DNA of 64,000 nt from Clostridia bacterium (GTDB taxonomy: Bacteria; Bacillota; Clostridia; Oscillospirales; Acutalibacteraceae): positions 1 to 64,000 of the forward strand of contig JAFSFB010000022.1 in the NCBI GenBank assembly GCA_017435385.1. The letters run 5' to 3'. Each line of letters starts with the position of its first letter. Position 1 is the stretch's first letter. The notes under the pieces were generated by a model, which saw only the letters and a list, made by a program, of their open reading frames with translations, was not told where the DNA came from and made no database searches. The translations under genes and the position numbers were made by a program. Positions 1 to 8,159 of this stretch are shown here, piece by piece.

Positions 1-685
1 AGCATACGATTCAGTTCACGATTATGTAACAAAGAGCTTCAGAAATAATACAATCTTTGAAGAAGGTAAAATCGGCGAATTCACAACATATATCCGTCAG
101 AACGGACCTTCCGCAATGCAGATTATCGTTTGCTTCAACAACTTTGAGTTTGCTATGCTTGAGTTCAAGCTTCCTGAAGGCGCAAAGAGGGACGATTATG
201 CAGCACTGCGTGCAGGCGAACTCTTCAAGACTGTTTATGATAATCTTACAATCGAAGCAGGTGCGGCAGAAGTTGAAAACACCGATGCAGGCGAACCCGA
301 AGCTCCCGCAAACGTACTCATTAAAACAGATAAAGGCTTTGTAACAGTTACTCCTGCAGGCGGCTTTATCTATGACGAAGCACAGTCGGATAAAAGCTCA
401 CTTGTTTTCACCAACACTTCTCTCGGTGCAAATGCCGCTGTTTATGTTTATGATAAGCAGGATATGGAATACGAAGTTCAGAAAAGGCAGTTCGGCTATG
501 CATATCCCAACAAGGAATATTCAACTGTAACAATCGGTGCAAACACATTTGATGCTATCGAATCCAACACAGGTGTTACATATCTTGTTGCAAAAACATC
601 AACAGGCAATGCAATGTACGTTATGGTATGGAGCTGCTCCGTTGCAGATGCAACACCCCTTATCGAAACAATCGTAATCAACTAA
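1..685 (+). CDS. 3' part of a protein of unknown function (5' end outside window)
   Basis: The frame is open from base 2, so the gene begins upstream of the window; about 227 residues are visible, ending at the TAA at 683-685. The first in-frame ATG (116) has no convincing ribosome binding site and lies inside the open frame, so it is not taken as the start. The visible part is soluble-looking, rich in Thr, Ala and acidic residues, with alternating hydrophobic stretches suggestive of beta structure, and has no membrane segment at its C-terminus. I recognise no family. The next three genes on this strand encode exported proteins, so an envelope role is possible but not shown. Confidence 0.6.
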   Translation, partial: AYDSVHDYVTKSFRNNTIFEEGKIGEFTTYIRQNGPSAMQIIVCFNNFEFAMLEFKLPEGAKRDDYAALRAGELFKTVYDNLTIEAGAAEVENTDAGEPEAPANVLIKTDKGFVTVTPAGGFIYDEAQSDKSSLVFTNTSLGANAAVYVYDKQDMEYEVQKRQFGYAYPNKEYSTVTIGANTFDAIESNTGVTYLVAKTSTGNAMYVMVWSCSVADATPLIETIVIN

Positions 686-692
686 GCTTAAC

Positions 693-730
693 GGAGTGGC
701 CGTTTTCGGCGGTCACTCCTAATAATTTTT
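693..730 (+). terminator. Hairpin after the truncated first gene
   Basis: Imperfect stem of GGAGTGGCCG against CGGCGGTCACTCC around a TTTT loop, followed by the T-rich stretch TAATAATTTTT. It lies 8 bases past the stop codon and just before the ribosome binding site of the next gene. Confidence 0.5.
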
Positions 731-741
731 AAGGTGATTTT

Positions 742-2337
742 ATGAAAAAGTTTATATCGCTTGTTCTCGCAGCTGCTATGCTTTTCGGCTTTGCAGCCTG
801 CAATGCAGATAAGCCCGAAAATCCCGTAAATGAATCAACAACAAATGCAGAAAATAACAATTCGGCAGAAAAGAAAAATGCCGTGGAGTTTCTTTCTGTT
901 TATACAGAAAAAGCCTATGAGTATGAAACATATACTGAAGAGTATTACTATCTGACAGAGGTAAACTATCAGAAACTGTATCTTTCAGAAGAAAATAAAA
1001 AAGAATATCCCCGCCTTGCAAAAGCTCTTGATTCCCTTAATGCTGATAAAACAGAGTTCTATAAGGATAAGGCAAAAGAGCTTGATGAGTATGCATCGGA
1101 ACAGCTTGATTATTATTATGAAGACGGCGAACAGCCTGCGGTTTACACCGCAAACAACAAATATCTTCTTCAAAGAGCAGACAGCATTGTTCTGAGTATC
1201 AGAAGCGATGCCGATGAATTTTCCGGCGGCGCACATCCCAACTACGGCTATGGCGGGTATAACTTCGATACCGTAACGGGTAAAGAGCTTGTTATAACCG
1301 ATGTTATGACCGACATTTCATCTCTTCCCTCAATTCTTTCGGAAAAGATTAATTCAAAAGATGAATTTGCAGACGGATTTTTCGGCAATGCGGAAGAAGT
1401 TCTTTCGGAATACACGGCAGACCGGTTTAACTGGACAATCGGTTATCAGGGTGTAACTTTTTATTTCAGTCCCTATGAAATCGCATCCTTTGCCGCAGAT
1501 CTTATTACCGCAACAGTTTATTTTGACGAATATCCCGAGCTTTTCAACAAGAAATATACGGTTGCCCCCGAATCCTGTGCCGTAACACTTTCCGAATGGA
1601 ACGATGTTGAGTTCGATATGAATCCGTCTGACGGTAAAAAAGATACTGTCAGCGTCGGTCTTTCGTATTACACGGAAGAAGGCTCATATAAAGATATCAG
1701 CATTAATCTCAACGGTAACGAATACACGGTTGAAGATGTTTATGCTTTCAGCGCCGAATATTATCTTGTCAATTCAAAAGGCAGATATTTTGTTTATCTT
1801 GTGCCCCACGGCTTTAACGATTACACAAACATTCTCGTTTATGACCTGAACGGCAATGAGATAAAAGAAGCAGGTAATTTTGAAAGAACAGCTTTCGGCA
1901 GTCTGGTCTGGGAGGATGAGAACGAAGATACCCATCAGGCGAAGCTTCTTTTCAATAACCCCACACAGTTTGTTCTTGAAACAACCTTTGATATTCTCGG
2001 AACATACGCTGCCGATAAAACCTACACCGTGAATTCCGAAACGGGTATGCCCGAATCGACCGATGAATTCTATACCATAGACAAAAGCTTCCCGTTCGTT
2101 CTTACATCAAAACAAGCTTTCAATGTTAAAATTCTTCCCGATATGAAAACCGAGCTTATCAAAGCAGGCTCGGAATTCACGCTTCTGCGCACAGACGGCA
2201 AAACATATGTTGATGCAAAGCTTGATGACGGCAGAGAGTGCAGAATTTATGTTGAGAGAAACAGCACGGATTATCAGCTCTGTATCAACGGCATTCCCGA
2301 GTATGAGCTTTTTGAAGAGATTTATTACGCAGGATAA
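742..2337 (+). CDS. Lipoprotein with DUF3298/RsiV-like domain
   Basis: A 531-residue predicted lipoprotein. Residues 1-20 form a signal peptide ending in FAAC, so Cys20 is the likely lipidated residue. A Ser/Asn/Glu-rich linker follows. Residues about 50-260 match the DUF4163/DUF3298 pattern of RsiV and PdaC-like proteins: a Tyr-rich first half, then FSGGAHPN near residue 160 and NFDTVTGKEL shortly after. RsiV uses this fold to bind lysozyme as an anti-sigma factor, but this protein has no N-terminal cytoplasmic anti-sigma part, so it is better called an RsiV/PdaC-like extracellular domain protein. Residues 290-531 are beta-rich and unrecognised. ATG 742 follows AAGGTGA. Confidence 0.75.
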   Translation: MKKFISLVLAAAMLFGFAACNADKPENPVNESTTNAENNNSAEKKNAVEFLSVYTEKAYEYETYTEEYYYLTEVNYQKLYLSEENKKEYPRLAKALDSLNADKTEFYKDKAKELDEYASEQLDYYYEDGEQPAVYTANNKYLLQRADSIVLSIRSDADEFSGGAHPNYGYGGYNFDTVTGKELVITDVMTDISSLPSILSEKINSKDEFADGFFGNAEEVLSEYTADRFNWTIGYQGVTFYFSPYEIASFAADLITATVYFDEYPELFNKKYTVAPESCAVTLSEWNDVEFDMNPSDGKKDTVSVGLSYYTEEGSYKDISINLNGNEYTVEDVYAFSAEYYLVNSKGRYFVYLVPHGFNDYTNILVYDLNGNEIKEAGNFERTAFGSLVWEDENEDTHQAKLLFNNPTQFVLETTFDILGTYAADKTYTVNSETGMPESTDEFYTIDKSFPFVLTSKQAFNVKILPDMKTELIKAGSEFTLLRTDGKTYVDAKLDDGRECRIYVERNSTDYQLCINGIPEYELFEEIYYAG

Positions 2338-2354
2338 AAAGGAGATAATTTAAG

Positions 2355-3146
2355 ATGATTAAAAAAATAACGGCAATTATGCTCGCTATCATTACTGTTT
2401 TTGCAATGATGAGCATTTCAATGACTTCGGCATCAGCCGCAACAAAGGTTATTGAAATCAGTAAGTTCCCCTCAATCTATTACGGCGAAAGACTCAGAAG
2501 TTCAGACCTCACCCCTTGCTTCCCTTCGCTTGACTACAATCAGGAGCCCTATTATTCGGTAATTATGTCAACAGAGGTTCCCAGTTGCGACGGCCAGATA
2601 GCTGACCCCGAAAAGGAATATTATGTGCTCACAACATTCTATATCGGCGGCTATGAGCTTCCCGCAGCCGGTGAATTCAAGGTTGTATATGACGGCAAAG
2701 AAATACCCTGTTATAATTTCAGTTCCTATCTTCCCAGTGACAGTGCATATTATCTTTATAAACATGGCAGTAACGGCAAAGCAATGTGCATTATAAGAAT
2801 CAAACTCGGTGATTTTGAAACACCCGGAACTGATATCAGCGTTATAAACGGAAAAGCATCTGCTTCAAGTGCGGTTATCGGCAATGCTGTAACGATCACG
2901 GCAGATCAGATTGACGGCAAGGTATTTTATTGCTGGAATATCACAGGCGCAACCCCCGAAGATTATTATGATTCCGAAACAACGTTCACAATGGGAGTTT
3001 TCAATGTTTCTGCAGAAGCAGTTTACAAAGATTGTGAATGCAAATGCCATAAAGGCGGATTTGCAGGCTTCTTCTATAAGATTGTTCTTTTCTTCCAGAA
3101 GCTCTTCGGCAATAATCTTGTCTGCGAATGCGGAGCAGAGCATTAA
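2355..3146 (+). CDS. Small secreted protein with cysteine-framed hydrophobic C-terminal module
   Basis: A 263-residue exported protein with signal peptide 1-29 (cleavage near ASAA). ATG 2355 follows AAGGAGATAA, 17 bases after the stop of the lipoprotein gene, so the two are probably co-transcribed. The middle (30-220) is unrecognised and rich in Tyr and Ser. The C-terminus is distinctive: C227-x-C229-x-C231-H232, an amphipathic stretch with FFYKIVLFFQKLFG, then C257-x-C259-G-x-x-H263. The gene at 40259 ends in the same arrangement. Function unknown; the tail could bind a metal, be a substrate for covalent attachment, or insert into the membrane. See findings. Confidence 0.65.
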   Translation: MIKKITAIMLAIITVFAMMSISMTSASAATKVIEISKFPSIYYGERLRSSDLTPCFPSLDYNQEPYYSVIMSTEVPSCDGQIADPEKEYYVLTTFYIGGYELPAAGEFKVVYDGKEIPCYNFSSYLPSDSAYYLYKHGSNGKAMCIIRIKLGDFETPGTDISVINGKASASSAVIGNAVTITADQIDGKVFYCWNITGATPEDYYDSETTFTMGVFNVSAEAVYKDCECKCHKGGFAGFFYKIVLFFQKLFGNNLVCECGAEH

Positions 3147-3164
3147 AAATTGAATGTTTTATCG

Positions 3165-3193
3165 GACGGCAGAGAAATCTGCCGTCTTTTTTT
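3165..3193 (+). terminator. Rho-independent terminator
   Basis: Perfect 9-base stem GACGGCAGA / TCTGCCGTC with GAAA loop, followed by seven T. It closes the unit of the lipoprotein and small secreted protein genes. Confidence 0.9.
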
Positions 3194-3214
3194 AAAATTT
3201 GCACTAAAGTACGA

Positions 3215-3243
3215 TGTACAAAACGGCAGGAAGGTGATATAAT
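3215..3243 (+). promoter_or_regulatory. Probable promoter of the CAP-domain gene
   Basis: TGTACA (3215-3220), 17-base spacer, perfect TATAAT (3238-3243). The -35 box is weak. It lies between the upstream terminator and ATG 3289. Confidence 0.55.
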
Positions 3244-3288
3244 ACAATGGAATTTCAGCGTGATGCTATATCCTGAAAGGAGTTCTCT

Positions 3289-5256
3289 ATGAAAATGTTC
3301 AAAAAAATCGTTGCGGTTGCGCTTTGCCTGATTACCGCTCTTGCAGTGCTTCCGCTTTCAACCACGGCTTCAGCTTACGGCGTTGAATCGCCTACACCTC
3401 AGCAGATCGTTTCAAGATTCAATCAGATTAAATTCGATCTGGACCATCAGTCGAAGTTTGCCGAGGCATATTCTCTCAAAGCTCCCTATGCGGCAGGTGA
3501 GCTTGATGCAGAAACACAGACTCAGGCTCTTAATGCGGTTAACTTCTGCAGATATGTTGCAGGCTTGCCTGATGATGTTGAGCTTAAATCAGACCTTAGT
3601 GAGGCTTCGCAGGCAGGTGCAATGCTCAATGCAGCAAACGGTGTTCTTACCCATAATCCGAGCCGTCCGTCGGGAATTGACAACGCTCTTTATAATCTCG
3701 GTAAAAAGGGCTGCAGCAGCTCGAATATTGCATATAACCACAACAGCGTAACCCGTTCGGTTGTATGCTTTATTGAAGATACGGATGAGAGCAACATTTC
3801 TGCACTTGGCCACAGACGCTGGCTTCTCAACCCCTCAATGAAGTATATCGGCGTAGGTAGTGTTGGAGCATATTCATCGGTTTATGTTTTTGACTCTTCA
3901 CGCTCGGGCTCATATACGGGCGATTATGTATGCTGGCCCGCAAAGAATATGCCGTATGAGCTTTACGGCACTATGGAGCAGTATGCTTTTTCGGTTTCTC
4001 TCGGCAACGCATACGATACTCCCAGCCGTTCAAAGGTCAAGGTTACGGTTTCGTCGCAGAAGCTCGGTAAATCATGGACACTTGATTCTTCCTGCAACGA
4101 CTATGAAAAATATATGAATGTCAATAACGATAATTACGGCACGCAGAAGTGCATCATTTTCAATGTTGGTGAGATATTCCCCGAAAACGATACCGTCAGC
4201 GTAACGATCAGCGGCATTTCAAAGTCGGGAAGCAGCACAAGCTTGTCATATCAGGTTAAATTCTTCAACATGACAGATTATATTACCTTCCAGGGTGCCG
4301 ACACCTGGTGCTATCATCCTTCCCGTACTTTTTCAAATCCTCATGTTGTGGAAGCAGATTGTGAAAACGAGGGCTATACCCTCGGCAAGTGTACAGATTG
4401 CAACAAGTATACAAAATTCAATTTTGTTGCCGCAAAGGGTCATTCCTGGCAGACAAATTCCAACGGCGATAAGTATTGCTCGGAATGTAATTCGGGCGCA
4501 ATTCAGATTTCACACAGCAATATTGATATTCTGAATAAAGGAACCGCAACCGTTAAAGGCTCGCTTGCAAACGGCAGCTCCGCAACATTCATTTATTCCT
4601 CTCTCAATCCGCTGGTTGCTTCCGTCAGCTCAAGCGGTGTTATAACCGCAAACAGTGTCGGCTCAACAACGATCAGGGTGTCCGCATTGGGCGTTGAAGG
4701 TTATGCGGAATGCAGGGTTAATGTGCTTCCCCGTGAATTCACCGTAACCTGGAGCGTTAACGGAGAGGTGACAACGCAGAAGGTGAAAGAGGGTGCGCCG
4801 ATCGTCCCGAATGCTGACACGGATATTCCCGGCTATAAGTTTGTCAGTTGGTCTCCGCTGGTGCCTTCGGTTATGCCTGCGTCAAATCTCAATTTCACAG
4901 CCGTTCTTGTCAAGCAGACTGACATAACCATAATCAACAATTCCGGCACGAAAACCGTAAATTACGGTGAAAAGTTAACGCTTAAAGCAAAACTCATAAA
5001 CGAGCCGGAGGGCGCAAAGGTTTACTGGTATGTCAACGGTGCATTCAAAACAGAGGGTGAATCCATAACTCTGCAGTTTATGAGCGATACGGAAATAACG
5101 GCAAAAGCAGTAAAATCCGACGGCACGCCGATAAGCAATTATGACGGCGCAGAGGTTACCGAATCCGAAACAGTAAAGGTCAAAGCAGGATTCTTCCAGA
5201 AATTCATTTATTTCTTTAAAAATCTTTTCGGTTTAATCAAAGCTGTTGAACAGTAA
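3289..5256 (+). CDS. Secreted CAP (SCP/PR1)-domain protein with Ig-like and InlB-type repeats
   Basis: A 655-residue exported protein; ATG 3289 follows GAAAGGAG, and signal peptide 1-29 ends at ASA. Residues about 75-230 show the CAP/SCP fold: AVNFCRYVAGL, SQAGAMLNA, and SALGHRRWLLNP with the conserved His-Arg-Arg-Trp. Next come a Cys-rich stretch with CTDC and CSEC pairs (about 355-405), a Big_2-type bacterial Ig-like domain (about 405-482) and an InlB B-repeat/MucBP-like domain with GYKFVSWSP (about 485-545). The last 24 residues are the aromatic tail FFQKFIYFFKNLFG plus a short charged end. CAP proteins of Clostridia are surface or secreted; no substrate can be assigned from sequence. Confidence 0.8.
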   Translation: MKMFKKIVAVALCLITALAVLPLSTTASAYGVESPTPQQIVSRFNQIKFDLDHQSKFAEAYSLKAPYAAGELDAETQTQALNAVNFCRYVAGLPDDVELKSDLSEASQAGAMLNAANGVLTHNPSRPSGIDNALYNLGKKGCSSSNIAYNHNSVTRSVVCFIEDTDESNISALGHRRWLLNPSMKYIGVGSVGAYSSVYVFDSSRSGSYTGDYVCWPAKNMPYELYGTMEQYAFSVSLGNAYDTPSRSKVKVTVSSQKLGKSWTLDSSCNDYEKYMNVNNDNYGTQKCIIFNVGEIFPENDTVSVTISGISKSGSSTSLSYQVKFFNMTDYITFQGADTWCYHPSRTFSNPHVVEADCENEGYTLGKCTDCNKYTKFNFVAAKGHSWQTNSNGDKYCSECNSGAIQISHSNIDILNKGTATVKGSLANGSSATFIYSSLNPLVASVSSSGVITANSVGSTTIRVSALGVEGYAECRVNVLPREFTVTWSVNGEVTTQKVKEGAPIVPNADTDIPGYKFVSWSPLVPSVMPASNLNFTAVLVKQTDITIINNSGTKTVNYGEKLTLKAKLINEPEGAKVYWYVNGAFKTEGESITLQFMSDTEITAKAVKSDGTPISNYDGAEVTESETVKVKAGFFQKFIYFFKNLFGLIKAVEQ

Positions 5257-5264
5257 ATAACTCA

Positions 5265-5290
5265 GGGCCGATCTTGTGTCGGTCCTTTTT
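5265..5290 (+). terminator. Rho-independent terminator
   Basis: GGGCCGA / TCGGTCC stem (one G-T pair) with a 7-base loop and five T, 9 bases after the CAP gene stop. Confidence 0.8.
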
Positions 5291-5291
5291 G

Positions 5292-5320
5292 TTGCGTGAG
5301 ATGTTTAATTATGCTATAAT
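5292..5320 (+). promoter_or_regulatory. Promoter of the helicase gene
   Basis: TTGCGT (5292-5297), 17-base spacer, TATAAT (5315-5320), 31 bases before ATG 5351. Confidence 0.65.
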
Positions 5321-5350
5321 AGCAATACAAACCAAATGCAGGGTGATATT

Positions 5351-7975
5351 ATGAAAGATTTCAGCAAAGTTAAATTCAAATGGACCTTCCGTGATTATCA
5401 GCAGGCAGTGCTTGATAATTCACAGAAGCATCTGAAAGATAAAAGAATACATATCGTTGCCGCACCCGGCAGCGGTAAAACCATTCTCGGTCTTGAGCTT
5501 GTCCGCAGGCAGAATGCACCTGCGCTTGTTATGTCGCCGTCAGTCACAATCCGTCAGCAGTGGGGCGAAAGATTCGTTGAGGCATATCTGCCCGAAACCG
5601 AAAACCCCGATGAATACATTTCTTATTCACTCACAAATCCCAAGCTGATAACCTCAATCACATATCAGGCACTTCACGCCGCTTTCACAAAAACCGTTAT
5701 GGAATCCGAAGCGGATGAAGATGAATTTGAAGCCGAAGAAACGCAGGATTTCAGTAATTTCGATTTGCTTTCCGAAATCAGAAAGGCAGGCATAAAAACC
5801 ATCTGCCTTGACGAAGCGCATCACCTCAAAAGCGAATGGCAGAAGGCTCTTGAAAAGTTTGTTGCAATGCTCGGCGAAGGCGTAACGATCATCGCTCTCA
5901 CCGCAACTCCGCCCTACGACAGTACGCCTGCCGAATGGAGCAGATACCAGACTCTCTGCGGCGATATTGACGAAGAAATATTCGTGCCGCAGCTTGTTAT
6001 GCAGAAAACTCTCTGCCCCCATCAGGACTATATTTATTTCAGCTATCCCACGGCAGAAGAATCGCAGATTCTTGCAAATTACAAGGCAAAAGCAACGGCT
6101 GTTACCGATGAAATAATCAGAAGCGGTCTGCTTTCAAAGGCTCTGCAGGTTTCAAATGCGGCAGGTAACGAAGATATACTCTATGATAACCTCGCAGGCT
6201 TCAAATCGCTTGTCTGCGTTGCAAAACAAGGGAATGCCAATATTTCAAAAAGCCTTGAAGAAAAGGTTTTTGAGGGCAGAAAAGCACCCGTTTATTCAAT
6301 AGCCGAAGCCGAAAAAGCATTTCAGTTTATCATTGATAAGCCCGATGTTTTTACGGAAGAAATCAGCGAAGAATTAAAAGCGATTCTTTCAAAAGAGGCT
6401 CTTATCGAAAAGAGAAAAGTCCGCCTTGCATCGAGCGATAAAATCAATAAAATGCTCGTTTCCTCAACGGGTAAACTCGGAAGCATAAATAAAATCGTTG
6501 CAAGCGAATATCAGAATCTCGGCGACTCTCTGCGTATGCTCATTCTTACCGACTACATCAAAAAGGATATGCTGAAGCTTGTCGGCACGGATGAAGAAAT
6601 CCATGCACTCGGAACAGTTCCCGTATTTGAATCAATCCGCAGAACAAATCCCGATGCAAAGGTTGCCGTGCTTTCGGGTACACTTGTGATTCTGCCCGAT
6701 TCCGCCGTTGAGGCTGCGCAGGAAATCGCATATAACGAAGGTGTGCCTTGCAGAATAAAGAAGCTTGAAAACACAAATCACACCGAAATCGTTTTCAGCG
6801 GCTCAAATAAAAATAAGGTCAGCATCATAACAAAAGCATTTCAGCTTGGCGTTATCAATGTGCTTATCGGAACAAAATCCCTGCTCGGCGAAGGCTGGGA
6901 TTCGCCGAATATCAATTCTCTTATTCTTGCAAGCTTTGTGGGCAGCTTTATGCTCTCAAATCAGATGCGAGGCAGAGCGATACGAATTGATAAAAAGAAC
7001 CCCGAAAAGGTGTCGAATATCTGGCATCTCGTGACGGTTGAGCCCGATTCAAAAGACGAAATCATCAGCGACGATTTTGAAACGATGAAACGCCGTTTTG
7101 CCTGCTTCCAGGCACCTGCATATAACAGCGACATTATCGAAAGCGGAACAGACAGAATCGATATTCTCAAAGCACCCTATGATGCACACGGACTTGAAAG
7201 CATCAATAATCAGATGCTCTCGCTCGCATCGGCAAGAAATGTTATGGCAGGCAGATGGAATGCCGCCGTCAAGGGCAAGGCAAGACCCGAGATTGAAGAA
7301 GTCAGCGAAATTCCCGCAGAAGTTCAGCCTGCAAGTGCAGTACATAAAAACAAGATTTATGCAATAGTTTTAGCTGTTATGATTGTCCTTGCAATAATCA
7401 TAATCGCAACATCGGGATTTTTCGGCGGACTTATCGGATTTATCATAGCGGCAATATCTTCAGTGTTGCTCATCAAATCCGCATCGGTTGTGATGAAGAA
7501 TTCTTCGCCTGAAAAAACCGTTTCAAATATCTCGAATGCTATTCTCCGTACACTTAAAGAAATCGGCGAAATCGAGAGCAGGGGAGCAACCGTTTCGGTC
7601 AGAAAATCCGAAAAGAAGAATACCGTCAACTGTTCTCTTTCAAAGGCAACTGTCAGAGAAAAGAATGTTTTTGCTAAGGCGGTTTCAGAGCTTCTTTCAC
7701 CCATTGACGATCCGAGATATCTTCTCATCGGCACAAAGGGTATTTCAAAACTCACAAGCAGAAACTATGTTCAGAGCTATGCCTGCCCGTCGGTTATTGC
7801 CGTCAATAAGGAAACTGCGGAAATTCTTGCAAAGAACCTCAGATCCGCAGGCGGAAAGTTTGAACTCGTTTTCACAAGAAACGAAAACGGCAGAAAAGAG
7901 CTTTTCAAATGCCGCAAGTATTCATATATCAACGCAAACAGCAGGGTAGTGAAAAATAAAAAGATTGTTAAATAA
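5351..7975 (+). CDS. DEAD/DEAH-type SF2 helicase with C-terminal membrane hairpin
   Basis: An 874-residue superfamily 2 ATPase. ATG 5351 is chosen over ATG 5336 because the ribosome binding site AGGGTGAT lies between the two. Motifs are in order: Walker A AAPGSGKT near residue 36, DEAH box CLDEAHH near 152, ATATPP-like LTATPP near 182, motif V LLGEGWDSPNINSLIL near 510 and motif VI QMRGRAIR near 538. After the helicase core, residues about 670-712 form two hydrophobic segments separated by a Gly-rich turn, followed by a soluble 160-residue end. Membrane segments are unusual in an SF2 helicase. The gene stands alone with its own promoter and terminator; no methylase or nuclease partner is adjacent, so a restriction role is not supported. 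Confidence 0.8.
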   Translation: MKDFSKVKFKWTFRDYQQAVLDNSQKHLKDKRIHIVAAPGSGKTILGLELVRRQNAPALVMSPSVTIRQQWGERFVEAYLPETENPDEYISYSLTNPKLITSITYQALHAAFTKTVMESEADEDEFEAEETQDFSNFDLLSEIRKAGIKTICLDEAHHLKSEWQKALEKFVAMLGEGVTIIALTATPPYDSTPAEWSRYQTLCGDIDEEIFVPQLVMQKTLCPHQDYIYFSYPTAEESQILANYKAKATAVTDEIIRSGLLSKALQVSNAAGNEDILYDNLAGFKSLVCVAKQGNANISKSLEEKVFEGRKAPVYSIAEAEKAFQFIIDKPDVFTEEISEELKAILSKEALIEKRKVRLASSDKINKMLVSSTGKLGSINKIVASEYQNLGDSLRMLILTDYIKKDMLKLVGTDEEIHALGTVPVFESIRRTNPDAKVAVLSGTLVILPDSAVEAAQEIAYNEGVPCRIKKLENTNHTEIVFSGSNKNKVSIITKAFQLGVINVLIGTKSLLGEGWDSPNINSLILASFVGSFMLSNQMRGRAIRIDKKNPEKVSNIWHLVTVEPDSKDEIISDDFETMKRRFACFQAPAYNSDIIESGTDRIDILKAPYDAHGLESINNQMLSLASARNVMAGRWNAAVKGKARPEIEEVSEIPAEVQPASAVHKNKIYAIVLAVMIVLAIIIIATSGFFGGLIGFIIAAISSVLLIKSASVVMKNSSPEKTVSNISNAILRTLKEIGEIESRGATVSVRKSEKKNTVNCSLSKATVREKNVFAKAVSELLSPIDDPRYLLIGTKGISKLTSRNYVQSYACPSVIAVNKETAEILAKNLRSAGGKFELVFTRNENGRKELFKCRKYSYINANSRVVKNKKIVK

Positions 7976-7978
7976 TCA

Positions 7979-8005
7979 AAAACCACCGGCTCAGTCGGTG
8001 GTTTT
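7979..8005 (+). terminator. Rho-independent terminator
   Basis: Perfect 10-base stem AAAACCACCG / CGGTGGTTTT with loop GCTCAGT, directly after the helicase stop. Confidence 0.85.
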
Positions 8006-8084
8006 GATTAAAGGAGATTAGTACGGCAACAGTCCGTGTGCGGCGGTTTGCCGTAAGGCAGAGCAGAACAAAGCATCAGAATAC

Positions 8085-8113
8085 TTGAATCTGCTGTTAT
8101 AATGATATATAAT
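8085..8113 (+). promoter_or_regulatory. Promoter of the radical SAM gene
   Basis: TTGAAT (8085-8090), exactly 17 bases, TATAAT (8108-8113); the start codon is 47 bases further on. Confidence 0.75.
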
Positions 8114-8159
8114 TCCAAATATCGTTAAATCTCAAAAGGCAAACGAAAGAGGAAAAAAT

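Noticed and set aside
5351..7975. Type I or III restriction subunit
   Set aside because: No methylase, specificity or nuclease gene is adjacent and no endonuclease motif is visible in the protein.
8006..8084. Possible cobalamin or SAM riboswitch before the radical SAM/B12 gene
   Set aside because: The structured part lies upstream of the promoter, and I see neither the B12-box nor a SAM-type core.
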